DNA of 64,000 nucleotides from Ovis canadensis (GCF_042477335.2 NC_091256.1:35742001-35806000); one strand, 5' to 3'; counted from the stretch's first letter, positions 1-11,142 are shown. A program made the numbers and translations. Notes: a model not told the origin generated them from the letters alone.

Positions 1-930
1 AGGGAAGGTTCTTAAGAGGCATCTCTTCTGGGCCTCATCTCCAGGGCAGAAATATACTGCAATCATCTGAGAAGGACCCATACGTCCACCCTTGCATACT
101 TTCCATGTAATTCCTTCAGCCACTGCAAAGGCAAAGGAATGACCAAGAGTGCTGGCAAGGCTCATGGGAATATACAGCAGCTAAATATACATCAGGGGCA
201 GATGTCAACTTTCTGCACATCAGAATGAAAGTAGCCCTCTAAGTGAATCTCTTTAATTTTGAGCTATTCTTACTTTTCTTTCTCCCAAGTCCTTTGAAAA
301 GCACAACAAAGTCATAGTAAAACCTCCCTTGTTTCCTATTGCCCTCTTATTTATAAAGTAATCTGCATTTCCTCTTTCATTACATACTGGTCCCCTAAAA
401 TGAAGCCTCAAGCTAGGGAAGCAGGTTTGAAAACCCTGACCCTGACAGATCCATCCCTCAGATGTCTCCCTTGCCGCACCACCCACTCCACTCCTGCCTT
501 TAAGGAAAGGACCACTTCAACCCTCCATTCTCCTCCTTTCCCTACAGGAACATCCTAGAGCTTCTCTCAGCGGAAGGCAGCCACTATGCATAATCTTTTG
601 ATCTCACACAGACGTGCCCCCTCTTCAAGAGGATGGATTCATAAAGACTTCCCAGTGAGAAGAGTCGCCCACAGGGGTCTATGTCCTGGCTCATGAGAGG
701 GTACCTGCAAAGGGACAGTTCCTTCCTCCCCACGGGCATAGAGGCACTCCACTCCCGGGCCCTGCTGGCTCCTCTCCTGCTAGACATACACACAGAGGAG
801 ACACCAAACGCCATGCAAGAGGAGCTCAACTAAACCAACTTTAAGAGATGTCTGGAAAAATGTCATCCAACATCCCTCTACACAGGACTGTCACCATTCT
901 CAGACACAGAGCCAAAATGTCACAGGCAGA

Positions 931-932
<2 letters not shown>
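1..932. other. Single-copy stretch, nothing recognised
   Basis: No repeat family, splice-flanked frame or RNA gene is recognisable. Short open frames lack coding character and any promoter context. Confidence 0.5.

Positions 933-976
<44 letters not shown>
933..976. repeat. (AC)22 dinucleotide microsatellite
   Basis: An uninterrupted AC array of about 44 bp. An array this long and pure is normally length-variable between individuals. The frames that read through it as Thr-His or Cys-Val repeats are artefacts. Confidence 0.97.
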
Positions 977-978
<2 letters not shown>

Positions 979-1089
979 GCACGCACCTATCACATCCACA
1001 GATCCCCCCGCTGGCCTCAGCTTTCTCTCACCACCTTTGGATGGGCAAGAAGAATCCAACCCCTGTTCTCCCTCCCTTTCTCCTTTCTT

Positions 1090-1107
1090 CCCTCCCTCCC
1101 CCGCCCC
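1090..1107 (-). promoter_or_regulatory. G-quadruplex motif (minus strand) about 1 kb from CpG island
   Basis: On the plus strand C-runs of 3, 3, 5 and 4 are separated by single bases (T, T, G). The minus strand therefore has four G-runs with one-base loops, the arrangement expected to form the most stable quadruplexes. Function is inferred. Confidence 0.6.
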
Positions 1108-1859
1108 TTCCTCCCTTGCGTAGTATTTTTTGAAGAGCGAGTACTATTCCAGAAGCTATAACTGTTTCCCAGCTGGACCCAGAGGTGAAAAGTCTTTGCT
1201 GTTGTGTTACCTGGTAGGGTACGTCCCAGGATCAACAGTCCATTTCCCTTGAGAGGGACGCAGAAGCGTGCTCACGGAGACATAAGCTGGGACCCCCACC
1301 TCCACACAGAGTGCGCGGCGCGCACACACGCTCGCTCTCTCACACACACACATACACACACGCACGGAGTGTATAAAGAGACCTGCATCCCTGCAGCAGA
1401 GGGTCGGGCATATCTATTGCCCGTGAAACCATCCAGACAGCCTGTAGGAAACCTCCCCGAAAAACACTGAGCTATCCCCCTCCCTCTCTAGTCGCCCTTC
1501 CACCTCTAGTTAGCGGCTGGAAAGAAAATTAAGTGGTCAGAGAATGCTGCTTCCCCACTTCGGGGCACTTAACATCCTCCTTCGCAACACAGCGCACTAA
1601 CAAGTCCCTGGCCTTTAAAACTGCCGCAAAGCATCCCAACAAACCTCATTTTTTCCTTCGCCCCCAGTCCAAGTAGACTGCAGAGAGAGTAAACGCACAG
1701 GGCGGCGTGAGCCAACAGCGGGAACACTTTAACCTCACCTGCTGTGGCTCCTCCGTAAACATCGCAACACACACGCGCACACACACACCACATACATACT
1801 CACTCACACTCACACCGCCTCAAACCCCTGGACTCTCAGGAGTAGCCACGGTGACTTCC

Positions 1860-1865
1860 ACTTAC
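1860..1865 (-). promoter_or_regulatory. Possible splice donor on the minus strand
   Basis: Read on the minus strand the sequence is GAA followed by GTAAGT, which matches the donor consensus intron side exactly. It lies about 130-390 bp downstream, on the minus strand, of the CCAAT and GC boxes at 2013-2219. It would suit a short non-coding first exon transcribed leftward out of the island. A single hexamer match is weak evidence alone. Confidence 0.3.
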
Positions 1866-1989
1866 TTCATAAATAAGTGTAACCCTCCACCATCTGGCGC
1901 TCCGCTTCAGCAAGGGATTCGCACATTCAGCCCTCATTCACTAGGCTTCATTGATCTCCAGCAGCAACATAGTTACTTTCTCTTTTGCT

Positions 1990-3370
1990 ACACTGTAAAT
2001 GTAAGGTTCTGAGGGGGCGGGCCGGCTGCCGACCGACGGCGTGTTGAACCAATAAGAATCCGGAGAAACCTGACCGCTACTTCGCTGCAGCCCGCGACCA
2101 ATGGGCACCTGGAGGGGGCGGAGCCGGGGCGTGGCCATGGCTCTTTAAGGAGGGTTTATCCGACGCCGCTTTGGGTCCACTGTGTTATAATACGGACGGT
2201 GATGTCATTGGCAACCAATCAAAAACTTAAAAGGGCCAACTGGGGCCCGCGCGGAGCAGCTGCTCTCTATTTACATGTAAACCGAACCCGCAGGATGCAG
2301 TTAACCCTTTCCGGGGCTGAATTGTCAATGGGCTGCGTTTGCCGCTCCGCCTAAAACTGGCTCTGCGAACTTGGCGGGATCCCTGTACATCGCCTCACCA
2401 AGGGACAGACCACGCTGTTTATTTTCCCTTCTTACTCTGGCTGGCTGATCAACCGTGTTAGAATAACTTTCTGAAGGCAAGAGGCAACGACAATAATCAC
2501 TATCCCCAGCTGGAAAAACGGGTTCCCTGAGTCCCTCGAGGTGACCTGATAAACCGAAGATTCACGGACGTCGCCCAGCTACCCGAGCAGGGGGATAAAT
2601 GTAAGCGCGCGGCCAGGGACATCGCTTCTTCTACAGTCTGAGCCCGGGGCCACGCGCTGGAGCCCTGGGCTCCAGCGGGACTGGCAAGTCTGCCGTCCGT
2701 CCACCGGCAGTGAGGCCCGCCAGCCTCGCCGCGGCCCGAGTCCTCGGGGCCGCCCCGCTTGCTCCGCGCCGACAGAAAGCATCGACCGCCCGCCCGCAGA
2801 TGTCGCTGCCCCTCCGGCTGCCCTACTGCTGCCCGGCGCGGCTGTGGCGCGGCGCCCTGTGGCTCGCCTACTTCAGCGCCCCAGTCACGCCCCCGCTTCC
2901 CTCGCCTGCCTCCCGGGGCTCCACCCGTAGCTCGAAGGCAGTGATGCGGAGGGCTGCTCGGAGGCGGCAGTCTGGTTCCCAGTCAGAAGCTACAGAGGGC
3001 GCGTCCCCGAGGGGCTGCACAGGCGTCACCCCAGAGCCCGCGCGCCCGCCCCGGCCCCCGGGCAAGGCCTCCTGCCCGCTAGCGCCCCCTCTTCCACCCA
3101 GCGAGCAAGGTCCCCGCGCCGCGCTCCGCAGAGCTGCGCGCTACCGGCCCGAGGCCCGCCTTCCCCTCGCCCCTCCTCAGTTGCCCGCCACCGTGTAGGG
3201 CCCCTGGGAGCCGAGGACCCAACAGCCCGGAGCTTCTGGAACAGCAGCGGCTGGAGGAAAGGAGCTGGAGCTGAGAAGAAATAACCAGCTTGAGTGGAGC
3301 CGACGGAGAACTGGAGGCGGCGCCGCCCCCTCTAGGTTCTCCTGTATTTCGTCGCCGGAGGGGTCGCGGT
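1990..3370. promoter_or_regulatory. CpG island, probable promoter and first-exon region
   Basis: CpG dinucleotides become dense from about 1990 and peak at about 2640-3360, where some 60-base lines hold about nine; the rest of the window is CpG-poor. Promoter motifs cluster at the left edge: GC boxes near 2013-2021 and 2114-2121, CCAAT boxes at 2049-2053, 2098-2102 and 2215-2219, an inverted CCAAT at 2207-2211, a CRE-like TGATGTCA at 2200-2207, a TATA-like TTATAATA at 2185-2192, a CArG-like ACTTAAAAGG at 2225-2234, an E-box CAGCTG at 2257-2262 and an A/T-rich CTATTTACAT at 2267-2276. No interspersed repeat lies inside. A 162-codon frame (2710-3198) is Arg/Pro/Ala-rich and can be explained by GC content. 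CCAAT boxes in both orientations allow a bidirectional promoter. I cannot name the gene. Confidence 0.75.
2185..2276. promoter_or_regulatory. Core promoter-like motif cluster
   Basis: In about 90 bp there is a TATA-like element, a CRE-like octamer, back-to-back CCAAT boxes (ATTGG then CCAAT, 4 bases apart), a CArG-like box, an E-box and a MEF2-like A/T core. If transcription is rightward, the start would probably fall near 2250-2290. This combination would suit an inducible or muscle-related gene, but the motifs are short and that is inference. Confidence 0.45.
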
Positions 3371-5191
3371 CAGAGGTGACCATCTGAGCAAAACAGGGGG
3401 TTTGGAGGCGGGTGTGTTGCCAGCTGGCCTGTTTATCGTCAGGAAAAATCAGAGAAACTGCTGGAAAGTCGTGGGGTCGGAAAAGAAGTGGAGATGATGA
3501 GATAAACTGCAGAGAGTTTGCATCAAGGAACCCTAAAGAAATAGAGGTTTTTTTTCTTCCGTCTCCTGTCTGAGAGAGGCAGGGGTGAAAGAGTGAAATA
3601 ATTATAGTGGAATAATATGTTATGAGCACTATAGACTATTTGGCTATGAATTTTTCTCTTACCACGTTGAAGGTGTCTGGAGATATACTTGAGGTTGCAA
3701 GCCTGATAGGCAAGCTAAGTGACCTGGGACATATTCACATCATTGCCTTAAGTACAGACCTGAAATTTGAAGATGCCAAACCTTGGCCTGCTGGCCAGCT
3801 ATGTTCAGTGAGCTGAGAGATCCCATATATACATATGCACACAGTCTAGGCTTCACAGAGGTGTTTCAAACTGAAGTGAATGCATGCAGTCATCTTAAAC
3901 AGGAAAGGATTTTTGTAGCCCCCCTCTCCACTCACACACCAACACACATACACATTACCCTTTAATGATAACCAGTGACTGGCTTGGGGACACCATTTGG
4001 TCCTTACATATTTGGGGATCAGCAGATTCTGGCCAAGAAAGATGGGTTCTGGATAATTTCCACAGAAATCAGAAAACTTCCCAGAGGATCTAACCCTGGA
4101 TCTATTTGCAGCTTTAATAACTTGCCTTTTCCTAACTGTAGATAATTATTGAAAAAAATATTGACTAATCCAGGGTTGGAGGGTTCTGACTATAAGTCCT
4201 GATTCTGACTCTCATCTCTTATACTGTTCATCCAGAGACACTATGTTTATTTATATGTCTGTAAAATAGCAAAACTCCAGCTCAGAAGAAAAAGGAAAAA
4301 GTTCTAGTGTAAAGCAGTTTGTGGGTGGGAAGTGGGGAGGTAGGAGGAGGGGGGAAGGTGAGGGGGGGAGAGGTTCTCTGCAGATCAAGGGCATTTAGGA
4401 AAAAAGTATTGTCTTTGCTTCAGGAAATGCTGTGCCTCTAGTTAAAAGTACTCACCATCTATAAGCTATGAATCCATTGCTGACACCTCAGTATCTAAGT
4501 CCAAACAAAGCAGGAATTTATGCAATTGAGGAATACTTCTTAACAGCCTTTCTACAAGGCCCAGAGGGGAAAGTAACTTCAAAAGGAAATGCAGTTCATT
4601 TAATGACATGATTATTTTATTATAGTTTCAAACTAGTGGATTATTATAATTTAGTTGACTAAGACTCTAAGCCAGTTCTACTGCAAAATTGGGAAAGATG
4701 GCAAAATTCCTCATCAGCTATCAAGCCTAAAACTTGGAATAAACATGTCATTAACATATACAAAGATGTAATTTTTTTAAATTAAGCATCTCTAAGTGTA
4801 TAGTTTATATTCAAATCATATTGGTAGGGAAAAAAAGATTTTTTTGTACAAAAAAAGAGTTGATTTTGTTCCATTTTTTGAGTCATAAGTGAGGAAATAG
4901 TACCTGAAGTACTACCCTTAAATTAGTAATACCAGCCAACCAATGGCTGTGAACCTGATCTGTATACAAATATCTGGCAAAGCCTTAATGTTCAATTTTA
5001 GTCCCAAAGAAATAGTGAAGCATCTTCACTGCATTTGAGTGTTCTAACATGATTTTACTGAGCTGTATCTTTGTTCTGACAAACATTGTGAGAAAAATAT
5101 GAGTTCCTTCAGTGCATAGCACTGTGTTAAAGCAAAAAGGTGAAGCTAACTTAAGCCAGTATATAAGACATAATATGGATAATATTGAAAA
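3371..5191. other. Unassigned stretch downstream of the CpG island
   Basis: No SINE or LINE is recognisable for 1.8 kb. It holds a G-rich tract (4322-4371), AT-rich DNA (about 4600-4870) and a perfect 18-bp palindrome at 4839-4856 (seven T, GTAC, seven A). It could include 5' UTR or first intron of the island's gene; no clear splice donor was picked out. Confidence 0.5.
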
Positions 5192-5200
5192 ATGTATTAA

Positions 5201-5321
5201 GGACTTCCCTGGTGATCCAGTGGTCAAGACTGCACACTTTCACTGCAGGGAACACAAGTTTTATCCCTGGTGGGGAACTAGGGTCACAAATGCTGTGCAG
5301 CTTGACCAAAAGAAAAAAAGG
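5201..5321 (+). mobile_element. CHR-type tRNA-derived SINE
   Basis: The element starts GGACTTCCCTGGTG, has the CHR-like middle (cactgcaggg, then a diverged B-box region) and ends in an A-rich tail. It is bounded by a perfect 9-bp target duplication, ATGTATTAA, at 5192-5200 and 5322-5330. CHR SINEs are shared by ruminants, hippos and whales. Confidence 0.85.
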
Positions 5322-5330
5322 ATGTATTAA

Positions 5331-5788
5331 TTAAATGACTGCTTTTATGTGCATACAAATGGTTAATTTATGTGGGGTGATGGTAGTAGGTTGGGACTGG
5401 TGAGAGCTAGGTTCTCAAAATACTCAAGTTTGAAGTGGATTCCTGAAGATACTAGAATTAAGGCAGAGAAAGGCTTAGAGGACATTTAGAAAGAGGAAAT
5501 TGCAGGATAAAGGTGACGTTAAATCAATAAGCAGGGGAGGATGAGCAGTGGGATAGAAAAGTGAGGTGACGAGCAGAAGCCATTGAGACCAGCCTGTTGA
5601 AATATCCTGTGACACTTCTGGGCCTTGAGGAAGGCTAAGAAGAAGGATCCCCTGAAAGAGTGGGCCACCGCAGGGCTTGTGGGGGTGACAGAAACAGAGG
5701 GCCCATCTACACTTTTCACTGTCTCTGAGTTTTGAACACAGGAGGCCTGCAGATCTTTCCCATTAAAATCACGGGTAAAATGCAGTTT
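5331..5788. other. Unassigned stretch
   Basis: Purine-rich sequence that resembles decayed LINE DNA, without a confident family match. A 101-codon minus-strand frame (5519-5824) runs into the adjacent SINE and is not credible as a gene. Confidence 0.4.
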
Positions 5789-5996
5789 GGGGCTTCCCAG
5801 AGGGCTCGGTGGTAAAGAACCCACCTGACAATGCAGGAGACCCGGGTTTGATCACTGGGTTGGGAAGATCCCCTGGAGAAGGAAATGGCAACCCACTCAA
5901 GTATTCTTGCCTGGGAAATCCCACGGACAGAGGAGCCTAGCGGGCTACAGTCTGTGGGGTCCCAAAAGAGTCAGACACGACTTAGCAACTGAAACA
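5789..5996 (+). mobile_element. Bov-tA SINE, near full length
   Basis: It has the tRNA-Glu-like head (gggcttccc... through the B-box-like gtttgatcactgg), the BovA body (ggagaaggaaatggcaaccc) and the end gagtcagacacgact. All diagnostic blocks are in order. Confidence 0.95.
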
Positions 5997-6059
5997 AGTA
6001 AGTGCACTTGGGACTCAGGAAAATGTTCTGAGGCACTGAAGTTTCTTTATCTGCATGTA

Positions 6060-6358
6060 CTAGTGTGATAGCCACTTGCTGCATGTGACTGTGGAACACT
6101 TGACAAATCTGATTGGAGATGTGCTCTAAGTTTACACTGGATTTTGAAAACTTCATATAAACAAGGTAAAGTATCTCTGTTACTTTTATGTCCATTACAC
6201 ATTTCAATATTCAATTGTTTATAGTTTGAATATATGAGTTAAATAAAATATTCTAATAAAATTCATTTTACCTATTTTTTTTCTTAGAATATGACTATTA
6301 GAAGATGTTCGATGACTTATGCCATTTACACATTTCTATTGGACAGTATTCTTCTAGA
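6060..6358. mobile_element. hAT-Charlie-type MITE, diverged
   Basis: The left part reads tgatagccact...catgtgactgtggaacactt and the right part ends attggacagtatt. These are the terminal and subterminal blocks of the eutherian MITE with the 'TGTCCAATA...TAGCCAC' end. The interior is AT-rich and decayed. The subfamily is not assigned. Confidence 0.6.
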
Positions 6359-6460
6359 ACCTGAAATGGCTCCTTTGATTTGAGGTCACTTTGGTGCCAA
6401 AGGCTCCAGAGTCACAGAGCTGGTCTAACATTGACCTGGAGGGGACTTGAGAGCTTATCT

Positions 6461-6530
6461 AGGCCAGTGGTTTTCAAACTGTGTTAGGATGAGCCAGAGG
6501 GAGGAGGGATGTGATGCAAGTGGGGGTGAC
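6461..6530. mobile_element. Fragment with hAT-type terminal sequence
   Basis: It begins CCAGTGGTTTTCAAACTGTG, a Charlie/MER5-like terminal repeat. The other end is not found. Confidence 0.4.
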
Positions 6531-6865
6531 TAAATCCAAGGCAGCAGAGAGCTGGTGGCGCTCTAAGACCACCACTCACCCCTGCCCCGACTGCTCCACT
6601 CTTAAGATGTATCTACATATATTACTCCTGAAACTCCAAAGTAAGATTTCACTGGAAGGAAACAGCAGATTCTGGCTATTTTATTTGTTCTTTTTTTCTT
6701 TCTTTTTTAATCCTGGTCCATTGTTTTACCTGCAAACCAATCTGAGGCCCAGAGAATGCAGAGGGCAGGGCCCAACACCAGGCTTGACATCAGCCCTCAT
6801 TTCAAAGTCCAGCCTGGCAGTAGAGGAGGTAACTGACCTGTTGGCTTGGGAATTAAGAAGCTCTC
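6531..6865. other. Unassigned stretch
   Basis: Contains a T/C-rich run near 6686-6710. No gene is recognised. Confidence 0.4.
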
Positions 6866-6948
6866 AATCCCATGGACAGAGGAGCCAGGCAGGCCACCAT
6901 CCATGGGGTCACGAAAGAGTCAGGCAAGACTTAGCAACTAACCAACAG
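6866..6948 (+). mobile_element. BovA 3' fragment of a Bov-tA SINE
   Basis: Only the last part is present, from 'tcccatggacagaggagcc' to 'gacttagcaact'. The tRNA head is missing. Confidence 0.85.
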
Positions 6949-7555
6949 CTGTCTCAAGTGCAGTGAGAAATGTCCTTTCTGTAGTTAGTTACTCCTCCCC
7001 CATGTTCCACACCATCTGTGGGCTCACACATGCCTCCTGTTCTTTGTCAAGAGGGTTCTGACTAGGCCCAAGTGTGTGGATCTTGACACCAACTTATTTC
7101 CTTGTGAAAATAACAAACACTAACTCATTGGCCCTAGGTCTCTGGCAATGCCTTGCTCTGCAGTGGATGGCTTATTATTATTATGTGTTGCTACATCAAA
7201 AACTTAACATTTTCCCCTTTGCCAAACTGAGCAATCATTTTCTCATTAAGAAATGCTGTCAGGCCCAGAGGCCTTCAGCCCCAGGAGGCTATGTCAGGCT
7301 GTGTTGTTCATAGTTCATATTGTGGGAAGCAAAGATAAGAGATAAACACACAACTTTAGCATTCTTAAACCCCCGTAGGACTTGTTGCAGGTCTAACATG
7401 AAGGAATTAATCTAACCTTCTCAGCATAGCCTAGTGGATTAAGACAGTACCACTTCTGGATACTACAGTTCCCTTTAGGTGACTGAGTGTGTCTTGAGTT
7501 TTATGTCCTTCACAATTAAACATTGATTAAATTGATTCTAAGGGAAAAAAAATAA
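6949..7555. other. Unassigned stretch
   Basis: No repeat or coding signature seen. Confidence 0.4.
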
Positions 7556-7810
7556 TAGTGGGTAACATTTTTTAGTGTTTTGTTTTGTGCCAAGCACTGT
7601 TGAAAGAGATTCACAGGCCTGAACTCATTTCAATCTTCATATCCGAATGGATGCTGTAAGTAGGTACTTTTATTAGCCTTACTTGAAAGATGAAGAAACA
7701 GAAATACAGGCGGATTAAGTAATCTGACCCAAGTCACACAGCTGGAAAGCAGCAGAGGCAACATTTGAACCCAGACAATCCGGCCCCAGAGCATCTGCTT
7801 TTAACAATTC
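7556..7810 (-). mobile_element. MIR SINE, antisense
   Basis: Read on the minus strand it gives the MIR order: tRNA-like 'GGGTTCAAAT', 'AGCTGTGTGACTTGGG', 'TTTCTTCATCTTTCAAGTAAGG' and the 3' 'AGTGCTTGGCACA' block. It is diverged but nearly full length. Confidence 0.8.
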
Positions 7811-8039
7811 TGTGTCATTTAATTCACGGTCTCTATGATTTTATAAACTTCTATCATACCCCCCTCAGCCTCCAGACTGCCAGGCAATTTTTAATCACCT
7901 CTTTGGAAGAATTCACTGTTTTTTCCTCTACTTTCTCCCAAACTTCCCAGAGTCCACTATGTCTTGGTGCGGTCTCTCTTACCACTGCATCCTCCATGCT
8001 TGGGATCTATTAAACTTCTACTTCATTTCCAGAGTCCTC

Positions 8040-8250
8040 TCAGATAGTGCTGTAAACTTGTCAGCGTTAGGGTTTCACTGCAGGCTCGACTGACAGAGTC
8101 AAGGAAGGGCCAATGACTTCTCTTTTGCCAACTGCGTCTTGTTGCTGCCCCATCCCTAACATAGGATGGGAGCTAGCACAGGGTGAGTGCAGAAGCTCCG
8201 TTGAATAAATGAATGAGTGAGTCAGCAAATGAATGAATGAATGAATAGCA
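8040..8250 (+). mobile_element. Probable L2 3' end with (GAAT)n tail
   Basis: The sequence 'gttgaataaatgaatgagtg' followed by GAAT repeats (about 8206-8250) is the characteristic L2 terminus. The part upstream is diverged. Confidence 0.55.
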
Positions 8251-8736
8251 TTTTTCTTATATGTGCCATGAACTGTTGGGCTTTTCAGCTGCATACCCGG
8301 GTTCATCTGACACTTTCCTAGTTCCTCATTTTGCCCTCTCCCTGGTAGCTGAAACTCGAGGGACCTCTGAAGTCCCTAACTTCAATCCTCTCCTGCATGA
8401 TTCATGCAGATGTTAATCAAGCATCTGTCTGTGGGGATCCCTGTTGTTTACACATCGTTCTTGTTTGTTTGTTACCATATTATCCCATTTGCAGTTTAGA
8501 TCCAATTTCTTTTCCACTAGCACCTATGGAAATATTAGCTTTCTCATTATATTCCACACAATAGTTGCATTTTTGCGTTTGCCAGCACTATTGACATTAT
8601 GTTCATCTTCCACATTTAGGAAAATATCCCTCATTAGTTTCACTGTTTCAACAGAATGAAGGTATCTTCATTTTCCATTTTAACATCTTCCATTTTAGAG
8701 TATTCGAGGCATTTGTTTCCTTGTGTTCAGCTTCCC
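8251..8736. other. Unassigned stretch
   Basis: AT-rich, with no clear family match and no gene. Confidence 0.4.
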
Positions 8737-8748
8737 AACAGAGGGCTT

Positions 8749-8962
8749 TGTTGTTGTTGTTTAGTCACTAAGCCGTGTCCAACTCTTTTGTGACCTCATG
8801 GACTGTAGCCCGCAAGCTCTTCTGTCCATGGGATTTCCCAGGCAAGAATCCTGGAGTAGGTTGCCATTTCCTCCTCCAGGGTATCTTCCCAACCCAGGGG
8901 TCAAACCTCTGTCTCCTGCATTGAGAGGTGGATTCCTCACCACTGGGCCACCAGGGAAGCCC
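8749..8962 (-). mobile_element. Bov-tA SINE with 12-bp target duplication
   Basis: A full-length antisense copy, from the (TTG)n-type tail at left to the tRNA head 'accagggaagccc' at right. It is flanked by a perfect AACAGAGGGCTT at 8737-8748 and 8963-8974, which fixes both ends. Confidence 0.97.
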
Positions 8963-8974
8963 AACAGAGGGCTT

Positions 8975-9689
8975 GGCCAGTGTTTATTGTCCAACATGAG
9001 ACCGATGTCAATAAACAGCTTTTTTCAGAAAGAGGCATTTCATCAAGACCCGTGCCTGGAAACTTCATTTTTCACATTCCTGGGAGTTGGGTGTTGAAAG
9101 GAAATTCTCCTCTCTATTATGGGCAAGATGGCAAGCAGCACTCCGAGAAGCCCTGTTTTCATTGTTCTGTGAAGGAGGCCTGTGGCCCACTAGACTTCCT
9201 ACCCAGGCAGAATGTTCAGCAAGGTCCCCTGATTTACATGATTGATAAAGCAACCACTGTAGATTTGCACTCTTGGCTTGCAAGGGCCAAGAACGTACAA
9301 ATGTGGTGGATGAGTCCTTTTATGGGTGAATTTAAGTATTCTCTATATGCTGAGTACTAGGCCTACAGTACCACCGCTACCACATAGTAGGTGTTCAAAT
9401 GAATTCAAGTCAGGTCAGGTCAAATCACTTCAAGGTGTTAAACAGGTAAGAGAAAAGTCTCTATTGGAATTGATGACATTTTTAGTTCAAGTTGAAACTT
9501 TTAAGATGGAGGAGTGGATGCCATAAACTTTCAGCTCACAAAAATTCAGAATTTTAAAAGAGAGAGATGGGATCAAAGAGTGGCCAAATGGAGTGCTGGA
9601 GCTCTGTTTCATTCAACTACTGATGCATGGACCAACCTGTGACATAGCGGGTATGGATGAACCAACAACTGTCTCCCCTCTCTTTCCAG
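8975..9689. other. Unassigned stretch
   Basis: No repeat recognised. A 126-codon frame at 8980-9360 has no matching splice or promoter context and no recognised similarity. Confidence 0.4.
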
Positions 9690-10172
9690 TCAGGTCAGTT
9701 CAGTTCTCAGTCATGTCCGACTCCATGGGACCCCATGGACTGCAGCACACCAGGCTTCCCTGTCCATCACCAAATCCTGGAGCTTGCTCAAACTCATGTC
9801 CATTGAGTCGGTGATGCCATCCAACCATCTCATTCTTTGTCGTCCCCTTCTCCTCTTGCCTTCAATATTTCCCAGCATCAGGGTCTTTTCCAATGAGTCC
9901 GTTCTTCACATCAGGTGGCCAAAGTATTGGAGCTTCAGCATCAGCCCTTCCAATGAATACTCAGGACTGATTTTCTTTAGGATTGACTGGTTTGGTCATC
10001 TTGCAGTCCAAGGGACTCTCAGGAGTCTTCTCCAACACCACAGTTCAAAAGCATCAACTCTTCGGCACTCAGCTTTCTTCATGGTCCAACTCTCACATCC
10101 ATACATGACTATTGGAAGAACCATAGCTTTGACTATAGGGACCTTAGTCAGCAAAGTAATGTCTCTGCTTTT
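9690..10172 (-). mobile_element. BovB LINE 3' fragment
   Basis: Antisense BovB from its (CTGA)n-type 3' end (cagttcag at left) to the block reading 'ccttagtcagcaaagtaatg'. It encodes only the C-terminal remnant downstream of the reverse-transcriptase domain and is interrupted by stops. Confidence 0.95.
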
Positions 10173-10619
10173 TTTTCTCCCCCATTCTCAGGAACTAGGA
10201 AAGCTACTGCTACTTGATAAACTTCTCATTTGAACTGTAAATTGCATTACTGACAGCAACCAGTCCAATGAACCGTTTTCCCTGTATTATGCACAGAACA
10301 GAAATGACAACAAAATTCTGATTCTCTTGTCAATGCACAATCCCAGTCCTCATATATTATGTGAGTTCTCCAAAGTAGGAACTAGAAAAGCTAGAGACTT
10401 AGACACTCTCCAAGATGACCCAGAATATTTTACCAATTGTTGTTTCTAGCCTATATAGAATTTGTTACTGCTTTCCCTTAAGTTCCAATTTTTTCTTTCC
10501 CATTTCCTGTCTTCCAATTGTTAAGATTACTTTTGGGAGGAATAAGGGAGAAATCAAAAGAAGGAAGAAAAGAAGAAAAAAGGAAGACTGAGAGGACTGG
10601 AAATTTTTGTTGTTTTCTT
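10173..10619. other. Unassigned stretch with polypurine tract
   Basis: A run that is almost all A and G lies at about 10538-10600. No gene is seen. Confidence 0.45.
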
Positions 10620-11076
10620 TTGCCTTTTTTTTATATTAGATAGTAAATTTTTTATTGACACATATTTAGTTTACAAAGCTGTGTTAGTTCAAGTGCATGG
10701 AAAGTGATATATAATATGCATTATTTTTTATTCTTTTCCATTATAAGTTATTAAAAGATATTGAGTGTAGGTCCCTATGCTATACAGTAGATCCTGTTGT
10801 TTACCTGTTTTACAGATAGTGGTGTATACATATTAATCCCAAATTCCTAATATATCTCCCTGGCCCTGCTATCCCCTTTGGTAACCAGAAGTTTGTTTTC
10901 TAGGTCCATGAGTCTACTTCTAGTTTGTAAACAAATTCTTTTGTATCTTGTTTTAGATTCCACATATAAGTGAAATCATATGATATTTGTTTCCTTTGTC
11001 TGACTTCACTTAATATGATAATCTCTAAGTCCATTCATGTTGCTGAAAGTGACATTATTTTTTATGGCCAAGTAAT

Positions 11077-11081
<5 letters not shown>

Positions 11082-11138
<57 letters not shown>
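11082..11138. repeat. (TA)n-rich microsatellite
   Basis: A TA run with a few interruptions, continuing as TATATA at 11408-11421 beyond the BOV-A2. The TA array was therefore the insertion target. Confidence 0.9.

Positions 11139-11142
<4 letters not shown>

Larger units (their letters stand above)
977..1989. other. CpG-island upstream flank with CA- and CT-rich tracts
   Basis: About 1 kb without recognisable interspersed repeats. It holds a CT-rich block (about 1069-1119), CA-rich arrays near 1330-1363 and 1766-1810, and a match to a splice donor on the minus strand at 1860-1865. The lack of SINEs and LINEs on both sides of the CpG island fits a regulatory region that tolerates few insertions. 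Confidence 0.6.

Noticed and set aside
848..1123. Open frames with Thr-His or Cys-Val repeats
   Set aside because: Readings of the AC microsatellite.
2710..3198. 162-codon frame in the CpG island
   Set aside because: Arg, Pro and Ala-rich composition follows from GC content; no domain recognised and a second frame overlaps it. An unusual first exon cannot be fully excluded.
5789..5860. tRNA-like heads of Bov-tA copies as tRNA genes
   Set aside because: They are SINE heads with degraded A and B boxes and no cloverleaf acceptor pairing, and are followed by the BovA body.
8206..8250. GAAT array as independent microsatellite
   Set aside because: It is the natural variable tail of an L2 3' end, so it is described with that element.
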